This document shows positions 44,088 to 54,208 of a stretch of 64,000 nucleotides of DNA, one piece after another; position 1 is the stretch's first letter, and each line of letters begins with the position of its first letter. Below the pieces are notes generated by a model. That model saw nothing but the letters and a program-made list of their open reading frames with translations. It was not told where the DNA came from and did no database searches. Origin of the DNA: Ilyonectria destructans. Lineage: Eukaryota > Ascomycota > Sordariomycetes > Hypocreales > Nectriaceae. The translations under genes and the position numbers were made by a program. The DNA lies in the NCBI GenBank assembly GCA_020740775.1, contig JAHEWK010000020.1, positions 496,001-560,000 on the forward strand. The letters are read 5' to 3'.

Positions 44088-46511
44088 GTGTGAAAGGCCT
44101 CAAGTGAGTTGATTCAACTAACTAGTCCCTATGCTGTTTACTTTCAAGATGAAGAAAGGAAAGAATCTAAATACAAACTGGGTGCGTGAAGACGCGTTAT
44201 ATCTTCTTTAATATAGAAGATTCGAGAATCAACTCGATGGCGCTGTGGAGAAGAATTCGGGCTTGGCGGCAGAGCCGCCAGCCAAGTGGGCCTGACCCGT
44301 TACATCATGGTCGATTTGCCGTGAAGAAGACATGAGTGACGGATTGCGCTGAGACCGTAGATGGTGTCCTTGATAATATCACTGGGATTGCCATCAAAAT
44401 CGCAGTTGGTTACGTGTGCTAAGATTGCGGCAATTTCGACGCGCTCCTTTTGCCACGAAGTAATTCGATGGGATAAGATAGCCAACAGATATGCGTTACC
44501 AGACCGGCCGATAACGCAGCCGTGGGGGGGCAACTAGTAGAGAAGTATTGTAGCCGATGGAGGAATCTCGAAAATCAGAGGTTTCCGGCGGGAGATGCTG
44601 AATGCTGGCTGACGAGGTGACAGGATGGCCCCGACGGGAGTGCTCGTGTAGATGATCTAACAGGATGCGGGACTGTGAGTTTGATGATGGGAAGAGGGAA
44701 TTTGAATTTGCAAGCCCAACTAACGATTGGTAACATCGGCCTCTGCGTGATGGGCCTGGCTCACTAGCCGGACAGTTTCATGGCTGTCAGCTTCTTGGAG
44801 TTGTTGGGCCTGGCTCTGCTGGCGCAACTGTTGGCGCCGTTTTCTACCACGGTTTCGTTCTCGCTGTTTCTTGGATTCGGCTGAAACTGATGGAGGCGCC
44901 ATGATCCCTTAGCGCGTTCGATCTTGAGGAGATAGGGCAGAACAAATCGCATGCTCACAGATTTGCAGGTTCGGATCCCTCTATTTCTGGTGGTGTTTTG
45001 GTCATTTATTTATCTGTCTCTTTGACGCGTCCCGCCGACCTGTATTCTTCAAGACCTGGTAAAGGGGCGAGCTTAATTTCGAGTCTCAATGTATGATTGG
45101 ATGGGCTGACAGGGCTGCGAAACGATCACTGGTTTTAGAGGGCACCTACTGAGAGTTTGCGTGCTGACGGGGAAAAAGCAAACATAAGGTCAACGGGGCA
45201 CTTGCTTTCATTCAGGGCCACCAAATAATACGGCGATCTAGGGGTAAGAGCGAAGAATGTGTGAGACAAGCGAACACAACGTAAAAGTGAACTCAGTGAC
45301 GTAGGATATAGGATAATTTCCTAATTAGCAAGATGGCTCCTCATGAATAGATGTTTTGTGTTTGAACCATGTTACGTAGGGAGATAAAATCTAGATCGTG
45401 CGTAATACGATGATGTCTGCAACTGGTATCCGCAGCTATGACGAGATCGTTTGGTTCCAATTTCATCCACCCCAACATTCAGTCGAGCATTGTGCAAAAC
45501 GAAACTTGCCTGTTTTAGGACGTCGCTGTGGAGCCAACCAGGATACCGTCCGATCCAAACCTTGTTCTCATTGGTCGAAGTCCAAATAGAAGACCAGGGT
45601 ATGACGACAGCTTGACAGGGTTGTAACGATATTTTGTAAGCAGCCTTTGTGAGTTCAGACCATGCTTTCGCCTTGACATAGATAGGGACGGATGCCTTCT
45701 ATTGCGTGTTTCATGATTATGAGTAAAGAAAAAATAATGTTCGCAATTGCGATGGTATCGCACTGCTCCTGTTCACATTCAGCCTAGCTAGCTGTTTTAG
45801 GACATAACTGTGGAGCCAGCAGGGATACCGTCCGCTCCAAGCCTTGCTCTCATTGGTTCGAGTCCCAGACGAACGACTAGGGTGTAACGATAATTGACAG
45901 GGCTGTAACGATATTTCGTAAGCAGCCTCTCTGAGCTCAGACCATGCTTTCGTCTTGACAACGGATGCATGCCACCTATTGCGAGTTTCTTGGTCAAGAG
46001 TAAGGAAAAAAATAGTCTTCTTGGTATAAATCAATTAATTACGCTCTTCTCTATCTTTTCATCTAGGTATTGCTGTATGCATCGGCGTGTATGAATTTTG
46101 ATGAAATAAAATGTCCCCGTCGACTGCCTGCGTGAATTCCACCAAGTCCCCGCGGACTCAAGCTTGGTGGGAGCCGGATGTCCTATGGCACGAGCAGTGT
46201 AATTAGCATATCAAGGCAAAAGACGAGCGTCAGACTATCTAGCATTGTAAGAGCATTAAAATACATTTAAATGCATAAAGAAGAATTACTCTCTCAATGC
46301 AGCCACCAGATCGTCAGTTGCTTGATGGGAAACGATGTGTCGGGCATGTCTGAGCTTGACCGCCAATTGGGAGGAACCTCACGCGTTTACGGACGAAATT
46401 AGATGCCAAAGATAAAGCTGGTAAGCTTGTTGCTTTGAAAATAGCTTCCATTCATCAGGAGTCTCCAGAAAATCTATACTGCAGATAGCATTCATCTATT
46501 GGTACAATAAA
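44088..46511. other. Intergenic with a tandem duplication
   Basis: No gene is recognised. The only clear structure is the 282-bp duplication at 45510-46022. Confidence 0.5.
45510..46022. repeat. Diverged tandem duplication, period 282 bp
   Basis: 45510-45742 and 45792-46022 align end to end (both start CTGTTTTAGGAC and share GGGATACCGTCCG-type and GCAGCCTYTSTGAG segments). They have many substitutions and a few small indels. Neither copy keeps a convincing ORF. Confidence 0.85.
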
Positions 46512-48023
46512 CTAGTCAGTAGCATAGCTGTCATACACTATGCTTGCGAGACCGTCCGACAGTTCTGGGCTGTCACTCTCAGTGTCTGTCTCACTCACAT
46601 CGCTGTCAACCACCTCTGACTCTGTCTCCAGCCCGTCTGTATCTCCAAGCTCGACATTCCGCTCCGGGGGCTCTGTTTGTGATAAAAATAACCGCAGCAG
46701 CGATGGAGAATCTCGTGTCAACTCCGCGGCTTCCTTTTTAGCCTCAAGGTGACTACGGAGATCGTACTGGTTACCATTATTATGGAGTTGGCGTTTTTCC
46801 CATCGGAGTCGTTGAATAATTTCTTGAGATAGACCTGAAAAAGACCGAATGGTATCGAATAACCTCATGACATTACGCCGAGTTGGTAGTATGATCGTGG
46901 GGTGGCTAAGCAAAGTATCCGAGCCCTCTGTCAAAACGTGTGCAGACGGTATGGGGACACGAAAGGAGTCCGTGGCTCCAAGTTTCCACGGTACGATGTA
47001 TTCCAACCTCTCGCCAGAGACCCAGTTAGGGCCAGCTAGAAGGGTCATATGTCGCAGTGCCCGCCGGCAATGACGGTTTATAGCATCCTGACTACCAGAA
47101 CGTAGCTCGACGGTTTCACCCATGATACGCAGCCAATCCTGTTGAACTACACTCTCGAGATGTTGGAACCTCTGTGCAGTCAAGACTCTGGGAGTAGTAT
47201 CAGGTGACAGCTCTTCAGAAAGGCGGTGGCCGGAGGAGACGGAACCCAAACGGATATGGCAATTGTCTTGAGGTGGCGAAAAGTAAGGGGCCAAGTACTG
47301 AATCTGAAAGAAGGCTGGCTTCCCATGATACCACGTGTCGCGAGTATGGTTAGTGCCAACTTCTTTCCACTGGTCGCTATTAAAAGCGATCATAATACAG
47401 CTGCCGAGAATACGTCTTAGATGGACGTCAATTGGGCCCGCTGGTTCACTGATGGAACTCTAGAGAGTTTTGAAACTCCGGTAGACTTGGAGGAAGTGAT
47501 TACGGCTCCATTTCGGTGGGGTTGAGCGGCCGAATAGATGTTGGAAAACAAAGTCCGACCAGCGATCCTTTGGAGGCAAATACTTGCGCGTGGTCATCCA
47601 ACAGGGGAGCTCGCCTAGCATTTGAGAACCCTCTTGGGCGCTATCAGGCAGTGTCGTAGTATACACAGCCCACGCCTCCATGTAGATCTCCCATATCGTT
47701 TGAGCTGTCACAGTCTGACTAGCCTCAGCTGCTGCATCTTTTTGCGCCTGCTGCAGCCGAGAAAGGTCGGGAAGAACATTGCGACCCAGACTCTCGCGCA
47801 CCCGGTCCCAGTACGAGTGAATCTTTGAGAGGAGATGTTGGTTGTATGCGCGGGCGATTTCCTCTGCAGAAAGTTTCATGATGCGATCGGCTATCACCTT
47901 TCCCTCTTTGTCTCGCTTCTCATTGAAAGCTTGCCGAGCATCTTGGAGCCACTCTTGAGCGATTGGAATTGCCTGTAGAAAATTGGCCATTACTTGGCCT
48001 AAACCTTCATATGCATACGACAT
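46512..48023 (-). pseudogene. Unknown protein, one frame with a single internal stop
   Basis: ATG 48023 and the end at 46512 lie in one frame of 504 codons. It is interrupted only by TAG at 47462-47460. The 187-residue first part is helical and charged (LSAEEIARAYNQHLL, RLQQAQKDAAAEASQ). The part after the stop continues smoothly (EPAGPIDVHLRRILGSCIMIAFN) into TRDTWYHGKPAFFQIQYLAPYF, a basic region (RWEKRQL) and a very acidic Ser/Glu/Asp C-terminus. I do not recognise the family. A recent nonsense mutation is the simplest reading. Two adjacent genes or stop read-through are less likely. Confidence 0.6.
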
Positions 48024-48669
48024 CCAGTTTTTTCGGAAAGCTCCTGGTCAAGCCAGCATAGGACAAGAACAACATAGTGAGACGGCCCACTATCAATAGG
48101 CTGTCCGCTCCATCAAGGGCGAGTTGCTGCTGTCACAGAGTCAAAATAACACACAGTTTTTCCACGATTTTAGCATTTCCAACACCCAATGCTTCCACAG
48201 TTGCCTAATATCAAGCTTTTCCAGCTCTTCTCTTTCGAGTCAGGAAGCTTAAATCGAGATGACTATATTACTAGCCGGCCCCAGGAGCCGGGCCCTGGTT
48301 CTTCAAGACAGCGAGATAAAAGGAGTTGGCATAATTGGAGACATCTTTGATGACTTCTTGCATTAACAAACAACCATGCTTGTTCCTAATATAATAATAA
48401 AGCTAAAAATTCACAAAAGCACAACAGAGGTTTGTAGAAAAAACCCCACTCACCACAAGTCTACAATACAGTCGCCGTGATTGATGATGTAGGGTAGGCA
48501 GGTATTGACGCTAATTGAGGAATTGGGGCAGGGATACTGTCGCTTGGTTGATGATAAAGGCAAGGATACGGTCGCCTGGAAGGCTCGGCCAAAACCAGAT
48601 ACGATTGGCTGTCGTGAGCAAGGGTTTGGCGAGAACATGCGGCCACATTACATAAGCTCCCCAAGATGC
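48024..48669. other. Intergenic flank left of MULE3
   Basis: No gene is seen. AT-rich DNA lies at 48380-48450. Confidence 0.4.
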
Positions 48670-48747
48670 GGCGCCCCATAGGTTCACGCCTAGGCGCGAT
48701 TTTACGTAGTCACGCGTAGGCGTGAGTATTATGTAAGTCTTCAATTG
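48670..48747 (+). repeat. MULE3 left terminal inverted repeat
   Basis: It holds two palindromic iterons, TTCACGCCTAGGCGCGA and TCACGCGTAGGCGTGA, separated by a short spacer with TTTTACGTAG. It has the same architecture as MULE1 and MULE2, with different arms. Confidence 0.85.
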
Positions 48748-49125
48748 TTGGCCACAACTTGTCAAGCTCCAGAGACCTCCGCTTGCTGTTGGAGGAAACT
48801 TGTCAAGGGCAAGGATCACAACCATCGTGAATAACTTCACGGTCAGCGTGATTGCTACGCCATACCTAGCGTCAGGCAACAGCCTGGTGCCTATGAGATC
48901 GGCAGACTGAATACAGGTATAAGAGACCGATTCTCATCGCTCCTTTAGATAGAAGAGGAGGCACTTAATTATTTTAGTTCTTAATCTATACTGATCTTTT
49001 GTTTGATGTCTGTATTTATGTTTCAGTACTAGGTTGACTAAGTTGATATAACTCCATAACTGCAGTTCTCAGGGGCTGCCACCAGCGGCTTCCCAGGAAT
49101 AAAAACCTATCTACCTACCTACTAG

Positions 49126-49306
49126 TGTCAAATATTAGGGTGAAAAATTGTGTATTGTGTCTCCCCTCCTCTCCCATGTCTTGAGGTTTCAGAGCAAGCT
49201 TTATATACCCTTTCTCTTCTATATAGAATCAGCTAGAAGCTGATTGCTAAGCCTCGTGGCAATAGGTGGCAATAGGTGGCAACTTTCGCCTCTGACGTAT
49301 CTGACA
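49126..49306 (-). repeat. 3' LTR of the copia element (181 bp)
   Basis: It runs from TGTCAAATATT to GTATCTGACA. It contains two GGCAATAGGT units. Confidence 0.95.
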
Positions 49307-49330
49307 CACCCCCTCAGATTCAATGACTTC

Positions 49331-52300
49331 TCATTGAGTCTGAAGCCCTTCTTCGTCCTTCTGGAGCCTTTTCCTAATGTCTTCTAATCCAAGTTGATAT
49401 AAAAAGCGGTTCCATTTTCCGGCTGGAAGTGCTTTCGTCAGGCCATCTGCGACTATGTCTGTTGATTTGACGTATTTGACTTGAATTTTCCCTCTTTGAA
49501 CCTCCTGTCTGAGCCAGTGATTGTGGATATCAACATGCCGCAACTTGGTCCTCAAAGTAGCTATCTCAGCCGTCACGAGGTTGATAGTCTGAGTGTTATC
49601 GCAGTCAATCTGGATAGTCAAGTCATCCAGTTGAACTGTCAGCTCCTTGAGCAGTCGGCTCACAAAGAGAGATTCCTTAGCTGCCTGTGCTAGGGCTAGG
49701 AGCTCTGCTTCTGTTGTTGATGTTGTGACCGTATCTTGTTTGCTGGCTCTCCATCCGATCAGTCCGTTGAACAGCTTGATTGTATATGCCTGCGAGCTCT
49801 TTCGATCAGCTGTATTGTCGGCAAAAGAGGCATCGCTAGCAACGCTGAGACCGCCGGGTCCTCCGAAAGATAGAGCTAGGTTCTTTGTATGTGTGAGGTA
49901 ATGGATGACGCGGTCAGCCGCTTCTTGGTGTATTTGACTTGGATTGGTGAGGAATCTGGCCAATCTGGAGACGGCAAAGGCAATGTCAGGTCGGGTGTTG
50001 ACTGCGATATAGAGGATCGATCCGATCTTGCGTTGGTAGCGTTGGACTTCTATTGGGGTTGCTTGCCCTACTGCTGGCCGTAGCTCTGACTGGGTCATTG
50101 GTACTGTAGCTGTTTCTTTATTAGCTAGGTTTGCAATTTTCTCAATATAGGATGCTTGGGATAGCCAGATTTTCCTTGCAGGTCGGTCCCGTATGACTTC
50201 CATTCCAAGGAACCATTGTACGGGGTCGCCGCCTGTTAGCTTGTATCTCAGTTGGAGTTGTTTGATCAGATCCTTTGCCTTATTATCTTGCGCCTTTCTA
50301 TAGGCCACAATAACATCGTCGACATATACAAAGAAGAGGATTCCTTCCTTTCTGAAGCAACAAGGCTCGTGTGGAACTGGCTTGTAACCTAGCTCTAATA
50401 GAGTACTGGAGAGCTCCTTCTGCCATAGTAAGGGAGAGATTCTTAGTCCGTATAGAGCTTTGTTGAGCTTTAGGATGGTTCCTGCCTTTTTATAGCCTGG
50501 AGGCATCTGCATGAAGATGTCTTGATCGATTGGGGCATGTACGAATGCGTTGACCACATCGTATTGGACCATTTCTAGATCAAATTTTGCTGCAATAGCT
50601 ATCAAGGTCCGAAAGGACCTTCCGGCTAAGGTAGCTGCGTATGTATCTTGCAGCTTCCCTTTTGCTTGTTGGTCTCCTCGCACCACTAGCCGGGCCTTGC
50701 ATTTCTGAAAGTAACCGTGTTTGTCTGTTTTATAGACGTACACCCACATACAGCCTAGGACCTGTTGATCAAATGTTCGAGGGTCCTTGGCTCGGATCTC
50801 AGTCCATGACCTCATTTCCTTATGGCTTTGAAGATGAATTTCTTCAGCCTTCTGGAAGAGGTTTTCCAATGGATGTCCTATGAGATCTTGATGCTTCATT
50901 GGTGCCGGAGGTAATGCACTTCTATGCATTTTTACCCCTTGACGGATCTTTCGTTCTGTTGAGATTTGCAGAGGAGATTTGGTTCCAGCTAGAAAAGCTG
51001 CTTGCCATGTGATAGTTCTGTTCCCTTGTTCTGACACATTTTGAGGTAATTGTGCGAGTAGGGCAGATGGCGGTGTATCTGGAGGCGTGAGGAAGTCTTC
51101 GTATTCTGCCCTCTTTGCCTGTGAGATTTCGTCAATCGCCACTATGAGATGGTTCGGTGTGAGTTCATCTTCTTCTTCAGGAAAAGCCACCTCAATAGAG
51201 TCTTCAGCTTCTAGCTGATCAATTGATTCGTCTTGGAGGGATGCAATTCGTGCGATTTCTTCTAAGTCTGCCTCTAAGAGGTCATCCTTGAAGTTTTCCC
51301 AGTCTCCGTTACAGCCCTCGTCTTCATTAAAAATGACGTCTCGGGTGCTGATTATCCGATTGATTGTCGGGATCCAGATCCTGTAGATATTCGAGGATCT
51401 GTATCCAACTAGGAAGCCGATCCATCCTTTCGGTTTGAGTCGCATCTTGCGGTTGAGCTTTTGTTGTGCCTCAGGGGTCATGGCATAAGCTTTGCAACCA
51501 AATGCCCTTAGATGTGTTTGGTCAGGCTGTTTTACCGGTTGTGGAATTCCTCTGGCTCTGGCTATTGCAGTATGCAGTTGATCGTATGGTGTTTTCCAGC
51601 CTGATTTGTAATTTGGCGTTCGGTTATATAGATAAACTGCTGTTTTGCCGATTTCTGGCCATAGCTGATGAGGGAGCTTAGAGCTTGTTCGCATGGCTCT
51701 TTCCTTATCCTTAATCACACCCCCTGAGCGTTCGGCGCCGCCATTTTGCGCTTGGCTATACGGTGCCGAGGGCTCGATAACGGTGGCTCTATTCCGTAGG
51801 AAGTTTCCGACTTGCGGTTTGACCTCTGTGATCTCATTGTCGCATTCGATGACTTTGACCTTGATGTTATGTTGAACTTGTAGATGTTCGAAGAAGGATT
51901 TGAAGACTGCGATAATAGCCTCCGTTGTCCGAGATGTAAGGTAGTAATCCCAAATGTAACCGGTTGATCGGCAGGTGAGTAGCATCTGTGAGGTATAGCT
52001 ACCTATGCCTTCTTCATAGTCATGAAAATCAATAGCGATGCGTTCACCGGCTGTCTGGCTAGACTGCCTTGGAGCCCGTCTGACTTGTCTCTTGATCTTT
52101 GATAGGCCACAGGCGTCACATTCGACGGTTGTTGGTCCTCGAATTCGCACCCCCTGAGATGCTGAGACAAGGTGTTCAAGAGCTTGCGGTCCTGGATGCC
52201 CTAGGCGGTTATGCCAGCGTATGGCTTCTCCTGCCAAGGGAGCCCTCTTTGTGTATGAGGTGAACTTGTGGGCTGCCCAAGCCGCTGGGGTTATCTCTGC

Positions 52301-52723
52301 CGGTTGGTATTCAATGACGTATTGACCGTATAGGTCCTTGATCGTGCAGGCGATCGTCTGATCGGAATGGCGGAGGGTCGTTGGATCTCGGCTGTTATCC
52401 CAATAGAATCCTTTCTTCCGTAGCTGACGTAAGGAGACAAGAGTTGTAAGAAGTCGGGGACAGTAGGCTACTTCTTCAAGCAGTAGGACTCGAGTTCTTG
52501 TTAGCCTTACTGTCATTGTTCCATACCCCAAAATTGGTAACTTTCGGTCACCTGACCAGATGAAGTCGCCTCGAGGGGCTGGTTGGAAGTCAGCTAGTCG
52601 ATTGTAGTTGTTTGTAATTGAGATAGTTGTTCCTGGATCTAGGATTTGAGAGTTTCGTAAGGGATAGTTATCGCTTTGAACGGTAAATGCGGCGTTGACT
52701 TTAGCGATAAGCCGCCCATAGAG
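49331..52723 (-). CDS. pol: Copia Pol: protease, integrase, reverse transcriptase, RNase H
   Basis: It continues in the Gag frame after the TGA for 1130 codons without a stop. The protease region has ILDPGTTISITNN, where the active-site triplet reads Asp-Pro-Gly instead of the usual Asp-Ser/Thr-Gly, which could impair it. The pre-integrase zinc site follows (WHNRLGHPGP and CDACGLSK). The integrase core has IDFHDY, IECDNE and a Glu after the NGGAER motif. The reverse transcriptase carries VQYDVVNAFVHA, LYGLRISP and the catalytic FVYVDDVIVA. RNase H has SDASFADN and STTEAELLAL. An ATG at 52531 lies inside the protease, so Pol most likely needs read-through of the TGA, or the TGA is a mutation. 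Confidence 0.9.
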   Translation of the reverse strand, partial: LYGRLIAKVNAAFTVQSDNYPLRNSQILDPGTTISITNNYNRLADFQPAPRGDFIWSGDRKLPILGYGTMTVRLTRTRVLLLEEVAYCPRLLTTLVSLRQLRKKGFYWDNSRDPTTLRHSDQTIACTIKDLYGQYVIEYQPAEITPAAWAAHKFTSYTKRAPLAGEAIRWHNRLGHPGPQALEHLVSASQGVRIRGPTTVECDACGLSKIKRQVRRAPRQSSQTAGERIAIDFHDYEEGIGSYTSQMLLTCRSTGYIWDYYLTSRTTEAIIAVFKSFFEHLQVQHNIKVKVIECDNEITEVKPQVGNFLRNRATVIEPSAPYSQAQNGGAERSGGVIKDKERAMRTSSKLPHQLWPEIGKTAVYLYNRTPNYKSGWKTPYDQLHTAIARARGIPQPVKQPDQTHLRAFGCKAYAMTPEAQQKLNRKMRLKPKGWIGFLVGYRSSNIYRIWIPTINRIISTRDVIFNEDEGCNGDWENFKDDLLEADLEEIARIASLQDESIDQLEAEDSIEVAFPEEEDELTPNHLIVAIDEISQAKRAEYEDFLTPPDTPPSALLAQLPQNVSEQGNRTITWQAAFLAGTKSPLQISTERKIRQGVKMHRSALPPAPMKHQDLIGHPLENLFQKAEEIHLQSHKEMRSWTEIRAKDPRTFDQQVLGCMWVYVYKTDKHGYFQKCKARLVVRGDQQAKGKLQDTYAATLAGRSFRTLIAIAAKFDLEMVQYDVVNAFVHAPIDQDIFMQMPPGYKKAGTILKLNKALYGLRISPLLWQKELSSTLLELGYKPVPHEPCCFRKEGILFFVYVDDVIVAYRKAQDNKAKDLIKQLQLRYKLTGGDPVQWFLGMEVIRDRPARKIWLSQASYIEKIANLANKETATVPMTQSELRPAVGQATPIEVQRYQRKIGSILYIAVNTRPDIAFAVSRLARFLTNPSQIHQEAADRVIHYLTHTKNLALSFGGPGGLSVASDASFADNTADRKSSQAYTIKLFNGLIGWRASKQDTVTTSTTEAELLALAQAAKESLFVSRLLKELTVQLDDLTIQIDCDNTQTINLVTAEIATLRTKLRHVDIHNHWLRQEVQRGKIQVKYVKSTDIVADGLTKALPAGKWNRFLYQLGLEDIRKRLQKDEEGLQTQ

Positions 52724-53938
52724 TCATTGGTCAGAGGTGTCTTCGATGGCTAGTTTTGGCGAGATCTTGGACTTCTTCTGAGTGAGAGCTTTCACTTGTG
52801 CCTGTAGGTCTAAGTCTTCTTCGAGGGCTTCTCTTACCTTTATCTGAAATTTTTCTCGAGGCCTAAACCCTCTCCAAGCTATGTTTGGAAAAACATAGAA
52901 GCATTTCTTAAGGACATGGGGTAGGCCGCATGCCGGGCATTTATCCTGTTCTTCAGGAGGCCTCTGGCGCTTCGTCCTTTGCCCTTCCTTCTTCAGAGAA
53001 CGGTACTGACCTTCAATGATGCGAGCGTCCTCTGGTTCATCATCCTGGGGGTCCTCCCCAGCAAAGCTCGCAGAGAATGCACCTTGGGAGAAATTTCCCG
53101 TGCGACCTGGGCCCCGTAAGGCCTCTGCATTTTTGAGCTTATTCCGGAAGGCGTTCGCTAGATCTCGATAGATAAGAGATTCATCTTGGATCAGGTTTTG
53201 TTGGTTAATTTCATAGGCTGCCGTCCAGGCAGGGAGAAGGTGTGAAGAGACGTTAAGAAAGTCATATGCCCAGGAGCTGCAAAAGAGGGTCTCAGGGACT
53301 TTTTGTTGCTGTCCTTTAGCCAAGGCTTCCTCCCACTCTTCTAACCATTTGAGTGCTTGAGTTGCGGTCTTTGGAGGCGTTTTCATGAGGGTCAAGTATG
53401 TGTTTCGAGCATCTCGTGTTTCGTCTGCTTCCGACCTCCCGCACCGGGCACGGAGATTGCAGTGCCATTCGTAGATCGACTTGCGCGGCTGACAACAGGT
53501 CCGGATGTAACTAGGAGAGACAGTTCGGATAATCCAGTCTTGGAGGGTTCTTAGAGACTTCCTCTGTCTTTCTGATGACTTTTCTTGAAGCTGATAGAAG
53601 GAGAGGTCCTGTTGGAAGCTCTTCTGACCTTGTTCAGTTAGGTCAGATAGAGACCATGTTCCATTGGTTGTCTCCTGTATGTCATCTGAATCGGTCCCTT
53701 CAGTCTCAGGTGTTTCTGATCGAATGGTCCGTTGTGCTGCTGTTGTCTTGGTGTATTTGCGCCTTCTGATATCTGGGAAGGCCGGTTCCTCTTCAAGGAA
53801 AATCTTCCTTTTGAGGTGCTGTTGCAGACCTAGAAGGTCAACCTGAAGAAGGAATTCGTGCTCCCAGTCCGGGAAGTCCCCAGGTTTTATAAGAGTGGCC
53901 GTAAGACCTTCTTTCTGGGATTTTCTATGCAGCATCAT
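52724..53938 (-). CDS. gag: Copia Gag
   Basis: The first ATG of the frame is at 53938; the open frame extends into the LTR, but without an ATG. The protein has 404 aa. The first 60 residues include LIKPGDFPDWEHEFLLQ, a common start of fungal copia Gag. The middle is helical with many Gln and Glu. Near residue 345 lies a zinc knuckle variant (CPACGLPHVLKKC), which would bind RNA. The frame ends at TGA 52726-52724, and the very same frame continues as Pol. Gag would form the particle in the cytoplasm. Confidence 0.85.
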   Translation of the reverse strand: MMLHRKSQKEGLTATLIKPGDFPDWEHEFLLQVDLLGLQQHLKRKIFLEEEPAFPDIRRRKYTKTTAAQRTIRSETPETEGTDSDDIQETTNGTWSLSDLTEQGQKSFQQDLSFYQLQEKSSERQRKSLRTLQDWIIRTVSPSYIRTCCQPRKSIYEWHCNLRARCGRSEADETRDARNTYLTLMKTPPKTATQALKWLEEWEEALAKGQQQKVPETLFCSSWAYDFLNVSSHLLPAWTAAYEINQQNLIQDESLIYRDLANAFRNKLKNAEALRGPGRTGNFSQGAFSASFAGEDPQDDEPEDARIIEGQYRSLKKEGQRTKRQRPPEEQDKCPACGLPHVLKKCFYVFPNIAWRGFRPREKFQIKVREALEEDLDLQAQVKALTQKKSKISPKLAIEDTSDQ

Positions 53939-53998
53939 AGATAAGATAGAGGGATTCTCAAAGATATTAAAATGGGTTGAGGCAGTGAGACTCTTAAT

Positions 53999-54189
53999 TG
54001 TCAAATATTAGGGTGAAAAATTGTGTATTGTGTCTCCCCTCCTCTCCCATGTCTTGAGGTTTCAGAGCAAGCTTTATATACCCTTTCTCTTCTATATAGA
54101 ATCAGCTAGAAGCTGATTGCTAAGCCTCGTGGCAATAGGTGGCAATAGGTGGCAATAGGTGGCAACTTTCGCCTCTGACGTATCTGACA
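53999..54189 (-). repeat. 5' LTR of the copia element (191 bp)
   Basis: It is identical to the 3' LTR apart from a third GGCAATAGGT unit. A TATATAGAAG-type sequence inside may serve as a TATA region in the minus orientation. Confidence 0.95.
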
Positions 54190-54208
54190 ACTAGATTCAT
54201 CGATTATA

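Larger units (their letters stand above)
49126..54189 (-). mobile_element. Full-length Ty1/copia retrotransposon with 5-bp target duplication
   Basis: The 5064-bp element lies in minus orientation, flanked by ACTAG on both sides (49121-49125 and 54190-54194). The LTRs are identical except for one 10-bp tandem unit (GGCAATAGGT), two copies in the left LTR and three in the right. This marks a very recent insertion. A purine-rich tract (GAGGGGG on the minus strand, near 49315) precedes the 3' LTR. I could not match the primer-binding site to a tRNA. Gag and Pol lie in one frame separated by a single TGA. Confidence 0.95.

Noticed and set aside
45857..45867. tRNA gene suggested by a perfect B-box sequence
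   Set aside because: The flanks do not form a T-stem or an acceptor stem, and no A box lies at the right distance.
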